From contig CM035806.1 in NCBI GenBank assembly GCA_020466095.1, positions 123,218,661 to 123,282,660 on the forward strand: DNA of 64,000 bases, written 5' to 3'. Of this stretch, positions 54,171-64,000 are shown piece after piece. Positions within the stretch are counted from its first letter, which is position 1. Each line of letters starts with the position of its first letter. A program made the position numbers and the translations under genes. Source of the stretch: Chlorops oryzae. Lineage: Eukaryota; Arthropoda; Insecta; Diptera; Chloropidae. Under the pieces are notes generated by a model. The model was not told the DNA's origin and searched no databases. It worked only from the letters and a program-made list of their open reading frames with translations.

Positions 54171-54894
54171 TAGGTCGGTGTCCACTGCAATGAAAATTTT
54201 TTATGGAGACTTGTACCGTTATTTCGTTTTGACGTCACGTAGTGTAGAATCGAAAAAGTTAGAGATGCAAGACTATCGATACTGTGAGCATCGATGATCT
54301 CGATGGTTTTTGAAACGCACTAAAAAACTTTTTCCCTCTTACATAAATGGTAAATATTTCATATCGTCAAGTTTTCGCGATTGTTTTAATTAGAGATGAG
54401 TAATATTGACTAACTGATGCTGACTCATCACCTATTGGGACTTAGAACCATCGATGGTTAAGAAAAATAAAAACTGTTGATTATATCGGTCGTACCATCG
54501 ATAGTTTTTCAGCGACAATAAATAACAAACAAAATTTTTGAAAATGGATTCATGCGTCGGTCATTTCTTCTGGAAATAAGACTTCCAGTCGATTTTCATT
54601 GATTCTGTTGAGTTTCAGTGCAAGAATTATAAAAACATTCAACCTACTCAAATGCTTTCGACGCGCTCAACAAATTTCGAACGAAATAAATGCCAGTTCC
54701 TTTATTTTGTTTCGTCAGTGCTACCTCTAACGAAAAATATTGCTTTTTGAAGTCTCAAAAGTACATTTTTCATTTCGTTTTGAGTGGAATTAGGCAAATG
54801 AAAAGTTATCGAATGAAATTTTCGATTGCATTCCGCTTCGTTTTTTTATACGTGTGTTGCTTATGGAAACGAAAATTTTCATTGAAGTGGACAC
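54171..54894. mobile_element. hAT-like MITE with uneven ends, 724 bp
   Basis: A perfect 8-bp direct repeat TTAGCTTT at 54163-54170 and 54895-54902. Inverted GTGTCCACTKCAATGAAAAT lies near both ends, but the left has seven extra bases (TAGGTCG) outside it. CATCGATGG-type short repeats occur inside. No ORF with a domain. Confidence 0.6.
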
Positions 54895-54944
54895 TTAGCT
54901 TTCGTATGACAAAACAAGTATAAAACATTGTGCTTAGCCTTTAA

Positions 54945-56528
54945 CTGTGGATGTGCGGTCTCACAGACCGCTTGCAGTTTGTGGATCTCGTGCCCCTCTC
55001 CTCCGGCAAACTCGAGGCGTATGCCGGCCTCAGTAGCTTCAGTTTTCGTTGCGAAATGATTGCTAAGAGAGAAGGTTACGTCGCCGGCTAAATTTTGCGT
55101 GAGTTATTTCGCTTTATATTTTGAGTGCGGTCTGTGAGACCGTGTTATAAATTGATGCTGACGGTGATTTTGTTTGTTTGAGATTTTGTTACCTAAAATG
55201 TCAAAAAACGGTCAACCAAAGACTGCAGGCAAACTATCAGATAAAAAGAAAGACATCCCACACTTGTGTAGGCTATAAACAGCCCATATGCCTTCAATGC
55301 TCGAAGCCGCTGTTCAAAGTCTAGTCTCGCAACGGATAGTGTATCCGGTAGGATGCCGGATATCCGGCTGCCGAAAATTGCACTTTTTTTCTTATATATT
55401 TTTGGTTTTTAAAGCCATATTGAACGGCGTATCAATGATCCTGAGGGTTGCCAATTGGTAGAAAAAATGTTGAACGTTATTTTTTGACACAGCACACATT
55501 TTAGTAGTGCGTGTTTCAAGTGGTTGAACAGAAGTGCAATGAAAAATCTCTGAAAATGGAAATTTTCTGTGAAAATGTTAGCGGAACTGCATCCGGTTTC
55601 CTCCAATCGCTCCAATTTCTAATCTTTATCCTAGTACAAATACAATATAGCAAATGTTTAATGTGAGGTATCCGGCGGCCGGATATAGATGGTATCCGGT
55701 ATCGCACCGGATATAGATGGTTTCCGGTATCCGCCCGGACACTAAATTTCAGGCCGGATAGGACAGATACCGGATAGTGGCAGGATATCCGTTGCAACTC
55801 TAGCAAAGACTGCCAGTAAAAATGACCAAATTCGACCCTTGTCGACATTTTATGGTTTATTTTTGAGAAGAATATATTATTCATTCAGTATTTTGGAATC
55901 CAGCGACCTCGAAGGAATTTTATTGAATGCATACATTAAATATACAGGATTTAGGTCGTCAATTTATATATTTATTTATTTATTTTTCCGAATTTTCGGT
56001 TGCCTCCGGGATCTTCAGGGATTTATTGATCAATGACAATATTTAAATTAAAAACATTTAAACGATGTTGAACATTAAAACAAAAAACGAAAAGCAATTA
56101 TAACAACAAAAAAAACAGAAAAAACACTAACAGAAAAATTATACACAAATTTATCCGCACACTCTCTCTGCTTCATCTATATTAAGATTTTTATGTTTTT
56201 TGTGTTCTTTATATTATATTTCATTGTAAGAGAAGTTAAAGTAACTAAAGAAATCATTTTCCTGTGGTAATATACCAATAGAGTGATCTCAAGCTATAGA
56301 GTCTGAAAATTGCCTTTAATTGTTATATTGTTAGATTAAGTTTAAAATAAATTGTTTTTTTTTATTAAGATTTTAAGATCTGCATCTCTTATATAAAATT
56401 AGTAGCTATTCTAAGGGATAACAAAAAAAAATGTTCAATACTTTCTTATGAAGGTAGATAGCGGTAAAGATAGCGGTCTGTGAGACCTCACGTCCATGGT
56501 AGTGTAACAAAAATGGAACGTCCACAGT
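54945..56528. mobile_element. TTAA-flanked TIR element, 1.58 kb
   Basis: CTGTGGATGT at the left and ACTGTGGACGT as complement of the right end, both with TTAA outside (54941-54944, 56529-56532). The palindromic motif GCGGTCTCACAGACCGC or close variants occurs at about 54955, 55128 and 56468. TTAA targets suggest piggyBac or Kolobok types. No transposase; a hAT MITE is inserted at 55323-55803. Confidence 0.55.
55323..55803. mobile_element. hAT-type MITE with CCGGATA repeats, 481 bp
   Basis: GCAACGGATA near both ends in inverted orientation, subterminal TATCCGG/CCGGATA repeats (about ten), and flanking octamers CAAAGTCT and CAAAGACT (7 of 8 match). No transposase part. Confidence 0.65.
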
Positions 56529-56715
56529 TTAAGGTTAGTGCTGTTAAACACGAAAGCCTCCTTAAACACGTATAAAACACCATATGGAAACGCGCTATAA
56601 CTTTAAATAATGCTCACTGGAAAATATGACTGCAACCACTTTTTTTTCTCATTAATTTATATACCACCAACCCCAATTCTTGCTAAAACAATCTAAGTCA
56701 ACAACAGTTTTTCAA

Positions 56716-57223
56716 TTTTTATACCCAGCGTAAGCAGGGTATATTAGTTTTGTGCGAATCTTGTAACAGCCAGAACTAAGCTCCGTAGATATAGACATAT
56801 ATATACATTCTTGATCGGGATCAAAAACTGAATCGATTTAAACATGTCCGTCTGTCCGTCCGTCCGTAGTCGGATCTCCTCCGAAACGGCTGAAACAACC
56901 AAGTCGAAATTTAGCACACAGGTATATTGGGATCCGAGTATGATCCTAAGTAAAAATGGGAGACATCCGCCCACCGCCACGCACACAAATAATTTAATGT
57001 GTTTTCAGTAAAATGCTTGTAACTTGCGAACCACTCAACACATTTCATTGATATTTGGTATACTGGTAAACTACGAAAAGGGAGTTATACAGAAAAAAAA
57101 AATTGACGCAGTCCTCCTCGAGCCACGCCCACAAATAAGGGTTTATCGTAATTTGTGAAGTAAAAGGCGTAGAAGCTTCAAATTCGCAACATAGGTTGAC
57201 CAAGGCAAATAAAAGGAGAAGGA
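56716..57223 (+). mobile_element. DINE/HINE family B, 3'-truncated
   Basis: TTTTTATACCCAGCGTAAGC start, (GTCY)n at 56847-56868, one 127-bp-type unit, and loss of sequence after about 57223. No 3' hairpin. Confidence 0.8.
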
Positions 57224-58261
57224 TTTAATTTTTATTAATAAAGTGTAAAAGTTATGTGCTATTTCAAATTCATGCCACTCAAGTGCTAAATTGAGCGTAA
57301 AAAAGGTTTTTTAAACTCATTCGTTTAGGCTTAAAACGGTTTTTAATGATTCCTTAAAAATTTTAGTTTAATGAGGAGGTTTTTGAAATGACCGATTCAA
57401 TTAACAACTTGATCTTCAATCTAAATGAAAATGGAAGTGGAGGTAGACTCTCAAAAATTGTACATCAATCATGGCGGCTTTCCTACTCTCAATGAAGAAA
57501 AACTTTATATACTCCGGCGTGCTCCGTCTTCTAGTTAATAATAACACTGTGATAATTTTTTCAAAAATTTAAAAAGACAAGGCCGAATTCAACGGTTTCT
57601 CCCTATTTCGGGCACGAGGAATCGGACTGCATCGTTAGTTTTTTGAGTTATCGGTGGGGCATTTATTTATTTATTTAAGTCTATGAACACAGGTTCTTAC
57701 AGACTACTATGAATTAATTTCTAGATTATTATTTCTAGATTTCACGTCAAGTGTACCCGCTCAAAAAACTTCATAGCTGGGATTTCGATGAAACTTGGTG
57801 GAAATGTTGCGCTATGAGAGTACATGAATTGTGCAAAAGGAGGAGGGGAAGTATTTACCGGGTGCCTAGATACAGGGTGTCAAACTTTCAGGCCTTTTTG
57901 TATTCAAAAAATTCTACGTCTTGCAAATTGGAAAACGAAAAAATGTAATAAAGGATTTTTATAGATTTTTTTCTGCTCTTTCCGAAAAAAAATATTACAA
58001 TCTCCAGAAATTATTATTTATGCAAAAAAAAACGGTTTTTATTTTTAAAATCAATTATTCGCTCAATGCGACATTTTTAATTTTTTTAAAAATAATTTTA
58101 AACGAAAGCTAAGCTTTTTTTCTATAAGATAAAGTCTTAATTGAAGTGGGATCTCCAAAACTTACGAGTAAACGGAGGTGTTGAACCCAGCACGACCCTC
58201 GCGCCAAGCACGCAGAAGCCGCTATTCAGCTTTATCAACTAGAAAAGTTCAGCAGCCACAG
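57224..58261. other. No gene seen
   Basis: AT-rich. GAGGTTTTTGAAATGACCGATTC at 57378 resembles 5344-5365. ACAGGGTGTC at 57874 is like an element terminus. Frames at 57751-57948 and 57921-58112 show no domain. Confidence 0.4.
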
Positions 58262-58358
58262 CTATATATATTTTGTATGGTCTATCTCGACTGGTTCTGG
58301 GTGTTACACACAACCACACAAACGCAATATACCCTCGACACAGAGTGTGTCGGGTATA
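58262..58358 (-). mobile_element. DINE/HINE family A, 5' fragment
   Basis: About 97 bases from TATATATTTTGTATGG to the 5' hairpin complement GTGTGTCGGGTATAA; the rest of the element is absent. Confidence 0.8.
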
Positions 58359-58519
58359 ATCATAGGTACATTTTTTTGTTAGTATTTTAAATATTTCGAA
58401 GCATACTTCACTGATTTTTCATATAAAAAGTAAAAATATTCCAATGAATTTTGGTTTATATCTTAATTACCCCAATTAAAGCATGTGTATTTATTTTCAT
58501 TATGATAGCGCCACTCCTT

Positions 58520-58559
58520 TTATGGTTTTCCTCAATATGTATGGAGCGATCCCACTGTG
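58520..58559. repeat. Possible solo Transib right end
   Basis: CCCACTGTG followed by CGCCG, preceded by ATGTATGG as in the right end of the element at 35459-36888. No CGCCG plus CACAGTG partner was found, so it is a solo or decayed end. Confidence 0.35.
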
Positions 58560-59356
58560 CGCCGCAGCGTCTAAAAGCAGCAATGGCCACACTTCTCTCC
58601 TGCCGCGTAACTTTTTTGTTGTTGTTGTTTGTTTTTTTTTGGTACCTTCTTGGCAAGAGGCATTCTCACACGTGTTCGCGTACTCAAATATTTGCATATG
58701 TCTTTTATGTTCGGCCTATACGCCACGTGAGTCACTTCAACTAGACTCGAATGGAGATATCGCGGAACCCAGTCAACCCGGTAATGGAACGAAACGATAT
58801 GCAATGGAATTGTCTTGACTCTTTTCGCCCGTTTGCTCAAATTTGCTAATATGGACAATAGGGAACACGATATTGCGAAAGGCATTCTATGATTGCGAGG
58901 ATGACGGACAGAATGGATGAAAAGCTCTGCAACGCAATTCGAAAAAAACCAAACAAAATAAAACAGCCTGCAGGCACGACGTATGGATTGCATTCGTTAC
59001 CTATAAACCTCATGCATTTATGCAGGAAGTAACAGGATGCATGTAAATTATTGTCATGCGGCAAGTACTTTTGCGTTTCGATGGCACACGCACACGCAGA
59101 AGCAGCAAAAAATTTAATCAAATCCACAAAAGAATCACATCCGACACATAAGAAAAATTTTAAAAGTTTAGAAGAGGGTCTTGAATAAGTCATTGCTAGT
59201 GCAAAACATTCTTACGTCAAGCCTCGGAAAAGCCAAAAATGTTAATCAATTTGCTTACATAAGGGGGAATTTTTTCGATCAAAGGCTTTGATTATAAGAT
59301 AAGTACACAGTTAAAACTAATGTTTAAATTTAAAGGAAGTCCAAAAGCTCTGTTAA
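58560..59356. other. No gene seen
   Basis: Balanced composition at 58560-58860, then AT-rich. Several overlapping frames on both strands (58451-58993) lack domains. The stretch 58761-59030 could be old coding DNA but nothing is recognisable. Confidence 0.35.
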
Positions 59357-60883
59357 CTAGGGAAAAACGGCTTTGGGGGACCTCTAAACGTTTTCCAAAA
59401 AATCTGAAAAATACTTTACCCCATTAGCTTTCATAAACTGCCTGTGCAGCTATGAAATTAAAAAAAAAAATTGTTTTTGGGACACCCTAATGTACATAGA
59501 TTAGGATGTCCCAAAAAAAAATTTTTTTTTGGCACAAGCTTTGTTTTGAAAGCTTAGGGGTAAAGTATTTTTGTCAATTTTTTTTTCAAATTTTTTTGGA
59601 AAACGTTTCGGCGACCTCTTAATTTGAATTAACCTGGCCATTTCTGTTTTTCGGCTATAATCATCTATGTTTTCCATTTTATCGGACCCTTTATCGCAGG
59701 CATATTCAATTCTATAGCGTAGTTGAAGGTAATTTTCGAAGGATTATTTTTAAATTAATATGCCCCACCCCTCGAATATGCACAGAATGTAAATATCTCA
59801 GTTCAATTGCACTGCAATGGCTATTTTGCTCTTACGTCACATTAAAGCCATGCACTTAAAACGTTCAATGTAATCAGTTCTGCCATCGGGTAGAACGGTT
59901 AAAGGTACCTCAATAGGAGTGCGGTCGGATGGTGCACTGCGTCATAGATCGCATACATTTCGAAGGGAAAATATTGCACAGCAAGATGACAGCAGGTCAT
60001 TCTTGATTGCCGATATTGTTTTCGCCTTTGGTTGGCCGCTGAACCCAACAGCGATTTACATTCGCAATTTACATACATAATATGTACGTGCATACTTTCT
60101 CCTTTTCGAAGGCCATAATTAAAGAGAAAAACAAAAAAACTTAAAAATTATGTTTCCCAAATTGTTCGCTTCAGCTCTTCATTTAATCCACTTAAAACGT
60201 AAATATACGTGCTAAAAACAATATTTGTACTCTGAAAAATTGTAAGCATACTTATGGGCGTTTTGTTTTGAATGATATTTTTCAGTAATGCCTGGGATGC
60301 AATAATGCAGGGATTTCTGAAAAAATTGAACACATCCAAACGTATGAAATTAATTTCGATTAACTCCGCTTTTAGCTGGAATCGGTTCCATACATTTGTG
60401 CTCTTCGGAAGCAGGGCCATATAATTTCTGTAATACGACCAATGGCACCATTCACCAGACCTTTGGACACATCTAAATTGCAACGCAACATCATCTTGGT
60501 CCCAACAAATATTTGTAGCTCCTTAGGTAGATCTCCTGTTATCACGTCAAAAATTAGCTATTCCGCCATCGTGGTTATTCTGCCATTTTGGATTTACAAC
60601 AACGTCGCATAATTTTTGGAGTTACTCTCCACAAGCCCTTTCATTTGATACCCATATTGTAGAAATGCATTAAAAATAACTTTTCCGCCATCTTGGATGT
60701 TCCTCCATATTGGATTTAGAATGACGTCACATTCTTTTTCGAGCTACTCTCCACAAGCGCTTTCTTTTTAAACCGATATTCGAGAAATCGGTTATTGAAA
60801 GCTTAGGGATAAAGTATTTTTGACAATTTTTTTCAGATTTTTTGGGAGACGTTTAGAGGTCGCGCAAGCCCATTTTACCCTAG
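59357..60883. mobile_element. TIR element, 1.53 kb, with helicase fragment inside
   Basis: CTAGGGAAAAACGGCTTTGG at the left and CTAGGGTAAAATGGGCTTGC as complement of the right end, both followed by GACCTCTAAACGT and a stretch to CTTTACCCC/CTTTATCCC. Near the left end an inverted extra copy makes a palindrome (arms 59375-59495 and 59496-59640) around GGGACACCCTAATG. Two tandem units of about 133 bp with CTCTCCACAAGC are at 60560-60790. The middle holds a PIF1-like helicase piece. Confidence 0.6.
60376..60535 (-). pseudogene. PIF1-like helicase C-terminal fragment
   Basis: On the minus strand, from about 60535 down, one frame reads LPKELQIFVGTKMMLRCNLD followed by VSKGLVNGAIGRITEIIW. This is the conserved block in the C-terminal part of PIF1-type helicases, also present in Helitron RepHel proteins, where LVNGA-G follows the MLxRNxD motif. 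It is open for about 50 codons and then hits a stop. It is too short for the printed open frames to show it. It may come from a Helitron/Helentron or from one of the many insect PIF1 copies. Confidence 0.65.
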
Positions 60884-61324
60884 CAGTTTGATTGACTGTT
60901 CGTTTGTTAAAGCCTGTAAATATTAAAATATGTATTTACTTTCGCGGTGGTAGGGTGACAACCTAAAAACAATATGTTGCATACATAAAGGGGTATACAC
61001 ACAGAAAAATATGACCCCATAAAATCGATAAGATCCCATTATTGAGTGATTTTATAGAGAAATCTTCTTAAACTATATGATCGATGCGCTTTTTCCATAG
61101 AGAAAACTCTTTGAATGCATAGAGAAAATCTTATTGAAACATTTTAATAGATATCCTCATATATTTAATGTGAATATCTTATTATTTCTGTTGAAGAATA
61201 TGGAAAACTTCTTGATATAGTGAAATAATAAGCTGACCATATCAATCAAACTATGTGACATTCTTATAAAAATGACGTTTTGATAAGGTTCCCTTTTGGA
61301 AGAAAATCGTTTTAAGAAGAGGCC
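60884..61324. repeat. Possible left end of a CACMGAAAAA-type element
   Basis: TA followed by CACACAGAAAAATATGACC at 60998, then AGAAAATCTT/AAGATCCC-like short repeats up to the DINE at 61325. Same end type as 5609-7176. The right end was not found. Confidence 0.4.
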
Positions 61325-61457
61325 TTTTTATACCTTTTCCGAAGGAAAGGGTATATTAAGTTTGGCACGGTGTATGTAACATACCAAAGGAGTCGCGGTA
61401 GATATAGACATATATATATATTCTTGATCAGGGTGACAAGAGGAATCGATCTAGCCA

Positions 61458-61493
<36 letters not shown>

Positions 61494-62401
61494 GGTCACA
61501 CTTTAGTTTTTCGTAATTTACTCCTAAGCCATGAAAGATATCATATTGAAATTTTGCATGGACTTCAACCAGGTAAATGTCCGAAAAACTGCATACAAAT
61601 TTTTTTCGTAGTCCCTTCTTGGGTCGTGAGAAGTGGTTCAGAAGTTTCAAAAATCACGATTTTTAACGTTTTTCCTGGATAACTTTTTTACTATACATCC
61701 CAGCTTATTGAAATTTGGTGTGTGTATAGCTACTATGTAGACTTAAGCTTTCGCTGAAAAAAAATTGCGACATCGCTATAACTATGGTCATCATCCTACA
61801 CAATAGAAAAAAACACTCTTTCTCTTATTCTCATATCTGAATACAAAAATTATTTTTTTGCTTCTTCTGATTGTGTATTTTGCCGCCAAATAAAGTCGTC
61901 CATTATGGATAAATTTTGACCATGACCACATTTCGCGAAATTCGCAAAAATTGATTTTCACTATTTTGAATTGAGTATTTCGCAGCTAAACAAAATGTCC
62001 TCTAAGGGTTAAAATTTGATCAAGACCATCATCCGCGAAATTCGCGAAAACCTGATTTTCACTATTTTTAATTGAGTATTTCGCAGCTAAAAAAAATGTC
62101 CTCTAAGGGTTAAAATTTGATCAAGACCACCATCCGCGAAATTCGCAAAAATTTTATTTTCACTATTTTGAATTGAGGTTTTCGCAGCTAGACAAAATGT
62201 CCTCTAACGGTTAAAATTTGACCATGCTCACCATCCGCGAAAATTTTGTGCTTAATAATAATCTCGAGTCTTAGAAGGTATAAATAGATATCCAAGCTAG
62301 GAACGGCAGGAATTTTTGTTAAGGTAATGTTTTAACATATTTCAGGCTGAGGAAAAGGTATGTGTGCAATCGGCTTAGCCGATGTAAACTTCTTTACTTG
62401 T
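61325..62401 (+). mobile_element. DINE/HINE family C, both ends present
   Basis: 5' TTTTTATACCTTTTCCGAAGG, (CTGT)n at 61457-61493, four units of about 100 bp with TTTCGCAGCTA and CCTCTAAGGGTTAAAATTTGA (61900-62260), and a 3' hairpin ATCGGCTTAGCCGAT at about 62369 followed by GTAAACTTCTTTACTTGTT. No gene. Confidence 0.85.
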
Positions 62402-62603
62402 TAATATTAAAAGCAAGACTTATTGATTTAAAAAAGTATATGACACTGCAGCCACACGTTCAATAATTTGCTTTCAAGTTGAGCACACCTACTGGTTGTC
62501 AAAATTCTTTAAAATTGAAGCTATGACATACACCGAAAAAAATCCGTAGGTAATATTGAAGAAATGGGCTGCGTTATTGAAGAAACGGCAGTAAAAATAG
62601 AGC
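62402..62603. other. No gene; element end at 62531
   Basis: Plain AT-rich DNA with TA plus CACCGAAAAAAATCC at 62529-62545, another end of the CACMGAAAAA type, cut by the LINE at 62604. Confidence 0.4.
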
Positions 62604-62622
62604 TAGGTTAGGTTAGGTTGTA
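62604..62622 (-). repeat. (TTAGG)n-like LINE 3' tail
   Basis: CTAGGTTAGGTTAGGTTG on the plus strand, that is CCTAA repeats at the 3' end of the minus-strand LINE. Three units plus partials. It equals the insect telomere unit but sits at a LINE tail. Confidence 0.75.
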
Positions 62623-62700
62623 GGGGCCGCCCACCAGGAAGGTGGCGCACTTAGACCAAGAAAGGTCCATTGTGTTACCCACGGATTCAGGACACCTATT
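62623..62700 (-). other. LINE 3' UTR
   Basis: Between the ORF2 stop and the CCTAA tail lie about 80 GC-richer bases with GGTGGGCGGCCCC. No poly(A) tract or AATAAA signal was seen. Confidence 0.6.
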
Positions 62701-64000
62701 TTATTTTATAAACCATTTTGTTCGCTCAATAAAGCTTGCTATCCTCACAGGGTTAAGTACCTCGAGTTCCGATAGGGAGTGAAAGAAGTAATATCCCAAG
62801 GTTTTAAATCTCAGTTTAGCAAAGGCTGGGCAGTGCAGGAGAAGGTGCTGAGGAGTTTCCTCCTCCTCTTCATCCTGACAACTCCTGCAAAAATCGAAGG
62901 CAGGTGCCCGTAGCCTTCTGGCATGGGGACCTATGAGACAGTGACCGGTCAACAGTCCGACTGTCATCGAAAGACGCGTTTTTGACATCCTGAGTAATTC
63001 CTCAGTCCGTTTATGCCCTATGCGTGGCCAAGTTAGTCTAGCTTTCTCACAAAAACCCCCGCTTTCCCATCTCTCTTGAAAGGACCTGTTGGCCCATTCC
63101 TCAATGAGAAGGCGACAGGTAGCAAGAGGAACCTCTGTTTGCTCGCCTGTTCGTGGAGCCGTCAGAGTGGTGCCGTGTCTGGCCAGCTCATCAGCTGTAC
63201 AGTTCCCAGGAATATCGCTATGTCCAGGTACCCATACGATCTCTATTTGAAAGTACTTTCCCATCTCAAAGAGAAGGGACAGACACTTATTGACCGATTT
63301 TGAATTGACCACAAAGGAGTCGAGTGATTTAATTGCTGCCTGACTATCAGTGAAAATACTAACTCTTGTGTGAGTTATCACGTTCCGACGCAGCCATCTA
63401 ACTGCTTCGCTAATTGCGGCTATTTCTGCCTGAAAGACGCTACAGTGATCGGGGAGTCTAAAACTAAGACTCACATTAAGCGTTTTACAGAAAACACCTC
63501 CTCCAACCCTACCTTCCAATTTAGAACCATCTGTAAAGAAGGTCAGACGGTCCCCATCCCGGACGGACCCCCCCTTCCAGTCCTCCCTCAAGGGTATAGA
63601 AGTCCGGAAGGGCTTTTCCAGACTAACCGTTGGTACGCAGTAGTCCGTAGTCTCCGGTATGTCGCCCAAAAGAACGGGCATTGGTAGGTTCGAAGTTCTA
63701 TTCCTTACACCAACTTCCCTCAAACGCAAAGCGGTGATCAAAGCCACCCGCTTCACCGCTATGTCGGGGGGTATAATATTGAGCATCGCACTTAAGGCGA
63801 GCGTGGGAGTAGATCCAAGTGCTCCCGTGATACCCATGAGAGCTAAACGTTGGACCTTGTCTAGTTTTTTGCAAATCGAGGTCTTCTTCACCGCAGGCCA
63901 CCAGACAGCACAGCCATACAGCAGTATGGGTCTGGCCACCACAGTGAAGATCCAGTACACAGCTTTGGGGGACAGCCCCCATCGCTTACCAATGGCCTGT
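62701..64000 (-). CDS. LOA-like LINE ORF2 C-terminus: RT thumb and RNase H, partial
   Basis: Open from the right window edge to a stop at 62701, at least 430 residues without a break. The first residues at the edge (GLSPKAVYWIFTVVARPILL) and ALMGITGALGSTPTLALSAML are the region following the reverse transcriptase palm in I/LOA-type LINEs. The RNase H domain follows with its acidic residues: FFTDGS (Asp about 144 of the printed frame), FQAEI (Glu about 179), FTDSQAA (Asp about 205) and WVPGHSDIPGN with ADELAR. A Cys/His cluster (CRSC-HLLLHC, about 365-385) near the end resembles the usual C-terminal zinc knuckle. RNase H removes RNA after cDNA synthesis. Probably the same clade as the 5' piece at 27973-30524. 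It may be intact outside the window. Confidence 0.85.
   Translation of the reverse strand, partial: QAIGKRWGLSPKAVYWIFTVVARPILLYGCAVWWPAVKKTSICKKLDKVQRLALMGITGALGSTPTLALSAMLNIIPPDIAVKRVALITALRLREVGVRNRTSNLPMPVLLGDIPETTDYCVPTVSLEKPFRTSIPLREDWKGGSVRDGDRLTFFTDGSKLEGRVGGGVFCKTLNVSLSFRLPDHCSVFQAEIAAISEAVRWLRRNVITHTRVSIFTDSQAAIKSLDSFVVNSKSVNKCLSLLFEMGKYFQIEIVWVPGHSDIPGNCTADELARHGTTLTAPRTGEQTEVPLATCRLLIEEWANRSFQERWESGGFCEKARLTWPRIGHKRTEELLRMSKTRLSMTVGLLTGHCLIGPHARRLRAPAFDFCRSCQDEEEEETPQHLLLHCPAFAKLRFKTLGYYFFHSLSELEVLNPVRIASFIERTKWFIK

Noticed and set aside
60148..60483. 111-residue frame on the minus strand, receptor-like at first sight
   Set aside because: Another frame of the same DNA reads as a PIF1 helicase block; this one is its shadow plus AT-rich sequence.
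62604..62622. A true telomere or interstitial telomere
   Set aside because: Only about three units, placed at the 3' end of a LINE; flies do not use TTAGG telomeres.

Overview
The window looks like repeat-rich, AT-rich intergenic or long-intron DNA of a higher fly (Diptera, Brachycera). The basis is many DINE/HINE-type Helentron repeats with a (GTCY)n core, a mellifera-type mariner, BEL/Pao and Ty3/gypsy retrotransposons, LOA-like LINEs and several hAT, Transib, Harbinger and Tc1 elements. The exact species cannot be told from the sequence. No complete host gene is visible. The only possible host coding pieces are two very short first-exon candidates, at 12340-12394 (+) and 37700-37734 (-). 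There is one assembly gap (1176-1275). No rRNA gene, CRISPR array or bacterial-type operon is present.

Layout. 0-5 kb: gypsy protease fragment, hAT end, foldback repeat beside the gap, and a 1.6-kb Transib element. 5.4-7.5 kb: an inverted-repeat pair holding a TA-flanked element with a SAM-like ORF. 9-19 kb: a cluster of DINE copies in both orientations, a 1.66-kb near-perfect palindrome (13.4-15.0 kb), and a DINE>hAT>Harbinger-MITE nest. 20.3-22.9 kb: BEL/Pao 3' half with LTR (-). 22.9-28.0 kb: Ty3/gypsy element (+) interrupted by a Tc1 element and a hAT MITE, then cut by the 5' half of a LOA-like LINE (28.0-30.5 kb). 31-34 kb: DINE copies and a full-length mariner with an open transposase frame. 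35.5-36.9 kb: second Transib element. 38-39.2 kb: three MITEs in a row. 39.8-51.4 kb: one LINE (-) split into pieces by at least four foreign blocks, some of which carry their own insertions. 52-57 kb: foldback, Harbinger, hAT and TTAA-flanked elements plus a DINE. 59.4-60.9 kb: TIR element carrying a PIF1-like helicase fragment. 61.3-62.4 kb: DINE. 62.6-64 kb: 3' end of a LOA-like ORF2 (-), running off the right edge.

How the parts relate. Most coding sequence is broken transposon or retrotransposon protein. The insertions can be ordered by nesting, and many are proven by exact target-site duplications (TSDs): six with perfect 8-bp hAT-type TSDs, two Transib with identical 5-bp CGACG, and TA, TG or TAA for others. 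The only element here whose protein looks usable is the mariner at 32673-33960.

Points worth following: three sequence-unrelated DINE families ending in the same hairpin-plus-TTACTTGTT signature; the giant palindrome around a conserved HSHLDFFPEN ORF core; and a possible TA-flanked TIR element type (CACMSAGARAAA-like ends, arrays of short subterminal repeats) that carries a SAM-like ORF in one copy and two tRNA-like modules in another.
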